A stretch of 64,000 nt of DNA. Origin: Sepiola atlantica. Lineage: Eukaryota > Mollusca > Cephalopoda > Sepiida > Sepiolidae. A model generated the notes under the pieces. It ran no database searches. It was given only the letters and a program-made list of their open reading frames with translations, and was not told the DNA's origin. The position numbers were made by a program, and so were the translations under genes. Location of the stretch: contig OY744519.1 in NCBI GenBank assembly GCA_963556195.1, forward strand, positions 103,492,500 through 103,556,499, given 5' to 3'. Of this stretch, positions 57,200 to 64,000 are shown piece by piece (position 1 is the stretch's first letter; the number at the start of each line of letters is the position of its first letter).

Positions 57200-57635
57200 A
57201 ACTAGTGCTACCAGATCAGGCTGTCTGAAAGTATCGGTTTCCTGACCCAAAATGCACCAAACATTGATGTTTTATTGTTATTTTTCTCTTTGCAAAACTC
57301 GATCATGTTCTGCAAAACCCCAAACAAATAACAACAATTTGCCTCCCCCCTTTCCCTCTTTCACTCAACCAAACTATAAATAAATACTTAAACATATAAA
57401 GAACTTAAAGCATAACATTTTTTGCTAAAATGACCGGATTCAGCATTAAATAACCTGAAAAGGGTTGATATGTTATAAAACAAAACAACCAAACCAAACA
57501 TCATGAATAAATACTTGAACATATAAAGAACTTAAAGCATAAAAGCTTTTCACCATACTACAATTAATGTTTTGGCATTAAATGACCTATAAGAGGTTGA
57601 TATGCCGTAAAAAAACAAAAAACAAAACAATCTTG
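57200..57635 (+). repeat. repeat ending in ATATGCCGTAAAA, two ends in tandem
   Basis: 57205-57485 matches 11900-12165. A second, shorter 3' end (57540-57630: TTTTGGCATTAAATGACC, GATATGCCGTAAAAAAACAA) follows, sharing CATATAAAGAACTTAAAGCA with the first. Two adjacent insertions or a partial duplication. Confidence 0.6.
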
Positions 57636-57774
57636 TCGTCAAAAAGGTTTTGTGGAATTCTAATCACTGCTTTGTAGGTTGATGATTCCTGACCTGCTGG
57701 TGCCACTCTTCTTATCACATCTTTTTCCCAGTGCATCGTTTGATCTGAATACAAAAATAATTTATTGTGTTCTA

Positions 57775-58296
57775 TACATAACTCTAGTACGGACAATTAT
57801 TGAGTATGTGATCGCTGCAACAAATTCAAAAAGATATCATACACCTGAGCATGTTTAATGGTTGGCAACCAGGATAGTGACAAGATTCTCTATGCTTACC
57901 TACAAAGAATCACTTCAAAAATTAAATCTGTGCTCACTTGAGCAGCGAGGAATGCGAGGGGACCTGATTCTGGCACACAGCATCATCAACGGGAATGTAA
58001 ATCTACCTTTCAAGGCGGTTTTCACACAAACACCTAATCGCGATCACCCGCAGAAAATGTACGATCGTTGCTTTCGTCCCAACAGAAGAAAGGCAGCATT
58101 CTCTGGCTGTGTTTCTACTCTCTGGAACAGCCGGCAAAAGGAGGTCGTGATGATGCCTACCATATCCAGGTTTAAAGTTGCCTTGAACAAACATTCAGAC
58201 AATATTTAGATGCAATATCTTCTGTCTTTTTACATAGCTTGCTGCACTTTGCTATTTTTTATGCCAATCATATTGATTGGTTGATTGAAATAAAAA
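57775..58296 (+). pseudogene. LINE-C C-terminal region
   Basis: A plus frame from 57862 reads TRIVTRFSMLTYKESLQKLN, then LCSLEQRGMRGDLILAHSII. CFRPNRRKAAFSGCVSTLWN and FKVALNKH follow. The pattern LSYEERLxxLxLxSLExRRxRGDLI is the post-RT tail of CR1-like LINEs (family knowledge). The upstream TIIEYVIAA frame is broken by a stop. It ends in a poly-A after TTGATTGAAATAAAA. The 115-codon open stretch is a remnant, not a gene. Confidence 0.8.
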
Positions 58297-58375
58297 AAAA
58301 CTATTTGTTTACTTTCTACTTTTTATTATTTTGATTTTTTTTGTCTCCGTTTCTCATGCTGAGGTTAGACGTTTT

Positions 58376-58690
58376 GTGAATGACTTCTAACTTCTCCTGC
58401 CTGTTGCCATTTTGCTTGTGCCACCTGATAGGATCAGGTTGTCATCAATTGATCCTTTCCATGTCTTAAGCAACCTACTGCGTGGCTATGGACCATCAAC
58501 ATTGAAGTGTTTCGGATGACTGACGGCGGGTGACATGGCTATACCAGTTGAATCGTTGTTGTGGAATCAAATTTCTCTTAGAAGCCTTTAGAGTGAGATC
58601 AGCAATTTTCTCCATTCGATGGACTGCAGCATGCATCGTGTTGTTTTGCGGTTTCATCGTCGACCACGTTTTGAAGCCGTACAAGGGTAC
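58376..58690 (-). pseudogene. LINE-F C-terminal fragment
   Basis: Minus strand gives YGFKTWSTMKPQNNTMHAAV, HRMEKIADLTLKASKRNLIP and QRFNWYSHVTRRQSS, the YGSETW...HRMER...WAGHVAR-type LINE tail. Downstream GCTTAAGACATGGAAAGGAT and GAAGTTAGAAGTCATTCAC recur at 62813-62900 (plus). Confidence 0.7.
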
Positions 58691-58747
58691 AGGTCGGACA
58701 TGTGTATTGTACGCTATCTCTCTGGCATATATATATATTTTAATTTA

Positions 58748-58985
58748 ACAAGTCACCACTTATCAAGACCAAAGGCCACTCAAGGATAAGGGTTAATGAG
58801 ATTGATGGATTATAAGTTTAATAATAAAGAATATTATGAGATGATTGAAACTGATGAATGGAATAAATAAAATTTGATTACTTACGAGGACGGATTATGA
58901 AAAGAATTTGCTGACATTGGATTTGAAGACGACCATGTTGTAGTCTGCAGAGAAGCCGTCCTGTGTTGTGAGAAGCTGAATATCT
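58748..58985 (-). repeat. LINE-B 3' end
   Basis: On minus: TCTGCAGACTACAACATGGT, CGTCTTCAAATCCAATGTC, CTCATAATATTC, AACCCTTATCCTTGAGTGGC and TTGATAAGTGGTGACTTGTT. It covers the last coding residues (YNMVVFKSNV) and the 3' UTR of the family at 54827-55395. Confidence 0.7.
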
Positions 58986-59417
58986 TCCCACATTAAAAAC
59001 CCTTGTGGAGAAGCAAGTAAATAGGGACTCTCAGTGTCATCTCAGGTGAAATTGCTTTGATTTCGCCTCTGATCTTTTCCTTCAAATTATTAAGAGTTTG
59101 AGGACGATGTTGTAAAAGCTTTTCCTTTAGAGATAACTAAGATCTTAAATCTGGTGATTTTGATGACCACCTCACGTTTCACCCTTAAAGAGATCAAACG
59201 ACCAGGACACATTTTTATTAACACTCGATTGTCATTGTGAAAGAGAAAATGAACATGATAGTGAAATTGTTATAATAATTGATGAAGCAATCGATTGAAA
59301 CCTGCTCAGCTTCTCTACTACCACTACAACCAGCACAGTGCGCACTCCAAATGTGGAGATGTTTATACTACACCGTTGTAGTAGTAATAGTAATAGTAGT
59401 AGTAGTGTTAGTACCAT

Positions 59418-59806
59418 GGCTCTGACTCCCAAAATTTTAAGCGGTCTGGCTCTGACTCCCGAAATTTTAAGCGGTCTGGCTCTGACTCCCGAAATTTTAA
59501 GCGGTCTGGCTCTGACTCTCGAAATTTCAAGCGGTCTGGCTCTGACTCCCGAAATTTCAAGCGGTCTGGCTCTGACTCCCGAAATTTCAAGCGGTCTGGC
59601 TCTGACTCCCGAAATTTCAAGCGGTCTGGCTCTGACTTCCGAAATTTCAAGCGGTCTGGCTCTGACTCCCGAAATTTCAATCGGTCTGGCTCTGACTCCC
59701 GAAATTTCAAGCGGTCTGGCTCTGACTCCCGAAATTTCAAGCGGTCTGGCTCTGACTCCCGAAATTTCAAGCGGTCTTGCTCTAACTCCCAAAATTTTAG
59801 AAGATC
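59418..59806 (+). repeat. 30-bp minisatellite, 12 units plus a degenerate 13th
   Basis: The unit is GGCTCTGACTCCCGAAATTT followed by CAAGCGGTCT, period exactly 30. The first three units carry TTTTAAGC, later ones TTTCAAGC; edge units carry CCCAAAA. Because 30 is a multiple of 3 and the unit lacks stops in several frames, open frames of 138-186 codons run across it on both strands (one with the repeat RESEPDRLKF); this is a consequence of periodicity. A TAG run precedes it (59380-59412). Confidence 0.95.
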
Positions 59807-60002
59807 AAAGTTCGACCTAAGCAACCTCCTTTTTCCACTGGCAATAATTTTTATCTATATTATTTATAGGATTTTGATTTTAAAGTGTCCGGGCGTATTT
59901 TTCAAAGCTTTGTGAATTCAACGTTTTTTGGTGACTTTGTTTTTAATGAACAAAACCTAAAGAACTCAATTAAAAATTTCTTTTTATAATACACAGTGAA
60001 GA

Positions 60003-60116
60003 ACAGGGCTGTGGAAATCGCTAGCCCAAATTCTCAATTCTAATTCCTGAAATTTTAAAAGGGCTTGACTTTAACTCCTGAAACAATAATTTGCTTTGAC
60101 TGACTCTGCAGCCTTC
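60003..60116. mobile_element. short GGCTGTGGA hAT-like MITE
   Basis: It starts ACAGGGCTGTGGAAATCGC and ends GACTGACTCTGCAGCC, an imperfect TIR pair. The interior CCTGAAATTTTAAAAGGGCT, TGACTTTAACTCC resembles the 30-bp minisatellite unit 200 bp upstream. Confidence 0.6.
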
Positions 60117-60312
60117 GTAATAGTAGTTGTAGTCAAAGTTGCATTGGTATGTCGTCATTAGTAGTGACAGTAGTGGTTGTATATTTTACAGCTTTTGTGT
60201 TTGTTTTCACAAAGCAACTAAATCTCAAACAGAGACTTAAATGTCAGTCTATACCAACCCAAAGATATACAAATTAACACACGCACACACCCCTACAACA
60301 TGCACTTATATA

Positions 60313-60317
<5 letters not shown>

Positions 60318-60358
<41 letters not shown>
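60318..60358. repeat. (TG)20 microsatellite
   Basis: A pure TG array; the 111-codon frame across it is Val/Cys-rich low complexity. Confidence 0.95.
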
Positions 60359-60363
<5 letters not shown>

Positions 60364-60599
60364 GGTTATGTTTATAAACTCAGAGAGCATTTTGTGATTG
60401 TAAATGTTTTTTACAGATTACTGAGAATTTCTGCTTATGTTGCAAATTCTTTTGAAATAGACTCCTTTTGTGTCAGTCATTCCGTGTTTGGTTTCTCAAA
60501 TTATGCAATTTATTCTCTCAAGGCTATCGTCATAACAGAGAAAATAAAAATTACTTTTACTTTTTCTGGTCATTAGAGGATCTGTTAATAACAACAACA

Positions 60600-61110
60600 A
60601 CAATCATCATCATCATCATTTTAGGTTTAACGTCCGTTTTACATGCTGGCATGTGTTTGCTATCTCAACTGTTCTACATCTATTAACCCAAGAAAACTCT
60701 AATCCATTCTTTCAACATGGCCATACCATTGAAGTCTCCTGTTCTACACACATCTCTCGATATTATCCAGATCTTTCACTTCCGTACATCATCATACTGC
60801 GTACACATGCCTGATAGACTCTTTACTTGGTCAGCAGTGGTAACGGTCTGCTGATTAATAAGGACAGCAGTTCCCTGAACTTACTCCATAGCTCTTGCAA
60901 TCACATTAGCACCTGCTCTACCCAGTGATCCAATGGTATCACCAAGATAACAAAACTTAAATAGCATCACCATCCCGATATACTTTCTCCACATCTGAGT
61001 TGTTATTAATCTCCATTGTTTTACACTTCTTGCTCACAAACAGATTATCCTCTCTCAACCTACTAGTAATTCCACTGCACTTCTTGTATACCCAATGCTG
61101 GATAATGTTT
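60600..61110 (-). pseudogene. LINE-D tail with Cys-rich segment
   Basis: Minus frames include HWVYKKCSGITSRLREDNLF and VSKKCKTMEINNNSDVEKVY, matching the IHKKCSGI...CxxC zinc-ribbon-like segment and NLEVVDKFCYLGD block of this LINE family. The 3' end is ACGTCCGTTTTACATGCTGG on plus with (ATC)n. Compared with 3012-3768 it has an internal deletion (YGSETW region shortened). Confidence 0.7.
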
Positions 61111-61399
61111 CTAAGATACAAATGAAAAGCAACGGACTCACCAGCATTGGTTGGTACTACAGAAAATAGCTTTGAAACAGCAGAGAGAAGAGAAAAACCG
61201 AGGCGGGAAAGAACCATACAGACCTGCACTGAGAATACTAGAATCCTGAGGAAGCTTCTTGTCATAAAAACTCCAGAGAAACCCACCAGCTGTTAGTAGT
61301 GATAATTCAGTGTGGGAACACAAAGTGATTTGAGAGAGAGAGAGAGCGAGCGAGCAAGCAAGCTGGAAACCTTTTTCTTTTTGATTTAACACCTGCTCT

Positions 61400-62790
61400 A
61401 TCTATGATAATGGCAACTTTTAAAATTAAAGAGGCCTACAGAGCCCTATTAAAACAAATTCCACCCCGTTATCTTTGTATAGAAATTCCTCTTTTTTTTT
61501 GTGAGGAAAGAAAAAAGAAAAATGAGTATGCCTCCTGAGCACTACTGAAAAACACTAATATAATCAAGGCCTGCAGAGCACTAATAAACAATGTGCGTTC
61601 ACATAGAAATGATGATATTCTCAATAGGTAAAGTACTACATATTACATTGATTTCTTTTCAAATTGCTATATAATAACGTTGAATTAAAAAAACGAATGG
61701 CCCGTAGTTCTCCCCTCCCCCCTCTCCCTCGTAGGCAAAAGTTTAACAATATGAAAAATAATTTGTGTGATCGAATGCTAAACATCTCGGTCTTGGATAT
61801 ACGTCAATAACCTGGCCACGAAAGCGAGTAGAAAATCTATTGAAAAGTAGGTCATTTAAACGAAGCTTATAGCTGCCATGCATTTTATTTTATGATCTGC
61901 CAGAAGTCGACCAAATATAGGGTCCACCAGTCACACGTTTTAGGTCATTTCTATACAAAGAAATTGATGTTTTTTCCCAATGTTTTGATATTATGTGTGT
62001 GAAAGGTGTAGTATTCAAGAAAATGTCAACTTTATGGCTGTGTCGAGTATCTTGGCATATATTGACTTAATTCGGAAGTAGAGTCGCTGAAGAAATTGTA
62101 GCCGCCATGTTGAATAATGAAACACTGTTAGGAACTATGTTCGTTAATTGCATTCTCTAAAAACTGGAATGAGTATAAATGTATACGTAATAGGTAGGAA
62201 TAACGTAATCCGCTATTCTCGAAAATCAGCGGAATTAGAGGGAGCGTCCATTAAATGTGTGCATAATGTTTTTATTATGTACTAAATTAATAGCAGACAA
62301 ATAGGAACTATTAAGGGTCACGTCTTTAAAAAGTAGATGTTGTTTATTAATTCCCGGTGTCGATGGGGAGAGTGTCAGTACTGAAGTTTTAAGCGGAAAA
62401 GTTTTTGCTACCACCTATATGGAGTATGTTTTGAGGAGATTCGAAGATGGTGGGCTAAAAGTAATATTTAGTGTTAGCTGAGAAAATAATCACAAATTTA
62501 CTATAACATGCTCGAGTGAATAAGCATGATATAGTGGTGAGTTTAGTAGCCTGTGATGTATGTGGTTATTTTCCTATTCGTGACAAAGGTACAGGGGAAA
62601 AATTGTCTTAACTTTATATAGAAGAAGTAAAGAAAAAGTTGGGATTCTTAAGATTCTTCAGGAACGAGAAGACAACCAATAAACGCAACGAAGGAATTAC
62701 AATAACCAACACAAGTTAGATTTCAAAAATACAATATTTATTTATAGCAAAAAATATACAGATAGAAAATGTGTCTCACATCGATGTCGA
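61400..62790. other. relatively repeat-poor stretch
   Basis: No family seen elsewhere in the window. CAACATGGCGGC on minus (at 62101-62112) resembles a YY1/initiator-context sequence; the minus frame from it is only 13 codons. No exon with recognisable motifs. Base composition is slightly less AT-rich around 61700-62150. Confidence 0.35.
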
Positions 62791-62794
62791 TACC

Positions 62795-62930
62795 TGGAAG
62801 CCACACGGTAGGCTTAAGACATGGAAGGGATCCTAGCAGGCAGTAGAAGCGAAATAGCAAGACACAAGAGAAGTTGGAAGCCATTCATGAGACGTCTGAC
62901 CTCAGCATGCAACAAAAAGATTAAAAAAAT
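62795..62930 (+). repeat. LINE-F 3' end
   Basis: GGCTTAAGACATGGAAGGGA, GAGAAGTTGGAAGCCATTCA and GACGTCTGACCTCAGCATGC match the minus strand at 58480-58370. The body upstream is missing. Confidence 0.6.
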
Positions 62931-63034
62931 GAAAATAATAAAACAAAGAACAGAGAATTCAAATGGTAAAAAAAATAAAAATAAACATTGAGCAAAAAAA
63001 TATACACAATGATAAAAGGTTACTTATCTGACAA

Positions 63035-63353
63035 ACCTAAGTAATAATCAGTTCGAAATAACAGTCTTCTGGGGGTTAAGAGTTCAATCCTCAGTACAGG
63101 CACTACTAAAAATGCAATTACAAATTACTTATAACTTCTACCCAACCATGACTGATGGAACAAAAGCAATTACCTCCATAGATTAAATAAAGGGTTTCCT
63201 TTGAAATTCCGTACAGAGTCCCAATTTCTACATAAAGATTCAAGAGTTTGCCAAGATGCACCTGAAGATGGTAGGAGGATATATCGACTAAAACGTTGTG
63301 AGAATAACATCCAAGATGCGAACAGTACTCTGAATAATCCAAATAATACCAAC
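63035..63353 (+). mobile_element. main SINE copy
   Basis: AAGTAATAATCAGTTCGAAA, GAGTTCAATCCTCAGTACAG (B box changed), body CATGACTGATGGAAC, core CTGAAGATGGTAGG...CGACTAAAACGTTGTG (63262-63298), then ACATCCAAGATGCGAACAGT. The core has lost the first G of GAAAC. No inverted 5' end block is visible in this copy. Confidence 0.75.
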
Positions 63354-63359
63354 TAAAAT

Positions 63360-64000
63360 TTTATTTTATATTTTCTGTCCAAACAAAAAAAATAAAAAAC
63401 ATTTAAATCTAAAATTACTTCATTGCATCCCGGGTCACGCTGGGTAGGTATAGTTAATTGTTAATAAATTGTTGAAATTCATACTTAAAAAAAAATGTTA
63501 TTCGCTATGAATTTACTTTTATTGTTTTTCTTCTTATTTCACATTCGCTAATGGTAAGGAGTAGTTGGTCTAAATTTGTGCCACATACCAATGGAAAAAA
63601 TAGAAAACTCTTCAGTTACTCCGACTCCAAATATGTGTCGTTTCTTAGGATAGACTTTCTAGGGGTTGGGTCTATAGGCCAATAAATAATACAGACACAT
63701 CATGTACAGAAATTAGCATATATTAGTGTTTGTGTGTATATGTAAGACTCATATACACATTCATGGAATTAGTGGATAAACATGTAAACATGTTAAAATA
63801 ATAACAAAGACACATCTCTAAAGCCAACCAATATTTAACTTGTGTAAAGTAAAAAAACAAGTAAAGTTGTCGATCATAATCGAAGGCAACCTGAAGACTC
63901 CCTTTTCTATTAGCTATTACACCGAGATGTAGGGGAGGGTGCCACTACTTTCCCAGGATTACTCCACTTACCCTTGATCCTCACTTTATAATCTTGTGTG
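63360..64000. other. AT-rich end of window, nothing recognised
   Basis: TTACTCCGACTCCAAATATG at 63617 may be a scrap of the GACTCC hAT-like family; otherwise no feature. Confidence 0.35.

Noticed and set aside
57862..58209. 115-codon frame as a host gene
   Set aside because: Its motif order is the LINE-C C-terminal tail, with broken upstream frame and a poly-A right after.
59418..59806. CRISPR-like array
   Set aside because: Units are contiguous without spacers and the context is eukaryotic.
59232..59824. Long repeat-containing open frames on both strands (138-186 codons)
   Set aside because: They follow from a 30-bp unit without stops; both strands and several frames are open equally, and no start or domain context supports a protein.

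Overview
This is non-coding eukaryotic DNA, most likely from a mollusc and plausibly a cephalopod (octopus or squid). It is AT-rich and full of (TA)n and other microsatellites. It is packed with decayed non-LTR retrotransposon 3' ends, tRNA-derived SINEs and short TIR elements, and no host gene is recognisable in 64 kb. The organism call rests on repeat style and on LINE tail motifs familiar from lophotrochozoan genomes; it is an inference. Almost every long open frame lies in a microsatellite, a pyrimidine tract or a minisatellite.

Layout. 0-9 kb: a hAT-like MITE with a perfect 8-bp target duplication, LINE tails of two families, scrambled and interrupted SINEs, and a LINE-A 3' end nested in a SINE. 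9-16 kb: pyrimidine tracts, a TTCATTCA minisatellite, transposase-like remnants, a LINE-B 3' UTR duplication and a LINE-A 3' end. 16-30 kb: tRNA-like SINE heads, a Helentron-like element family (5' block, ~75-bp tandem repeats, 15-bp hairpin, TA microsatellite), and a foldback with a hammerhead-like core. 30-47 kb: the TAGGTATC-TIR element family with nested insertions, two loci carrying the same inverted LINE-A foldback, SINEs, and a 5S rRNA-derived sequence. 47-51 kb: a 674-bp TIR element with perfect 8-bp TSD, then the only nearly complete LINE ORF2 (endonuclease, reverse transcriptase, C-terminal region), which is broken by stops and frameshifts. 52-64 kb: more LINE tails of at least five families, SINEs, a 30-bp minisatellite that appears to have grown from a neighbouring hAT-like MITE, and a relatively repeat-poor stretch at 61.4-62.7 kb.

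The strongest unexplained structure is the main SINE (about nine copies). The best copies are bounded by 10-13-bp target duplications, as for retroposons. Yet they carry inverted copies of one end sequence at both termini, and an extra ~30-45-bp end block sits at the head side in some copies and at the tail side in others, as if the core had flipped. Its conserved core reads CTGAAGA, a short stem, then GAAACG, matching the hammerhead ribozyme core order. The same core recurs in at least three divergent relatives here. I find no evidence for a multi-gene system.
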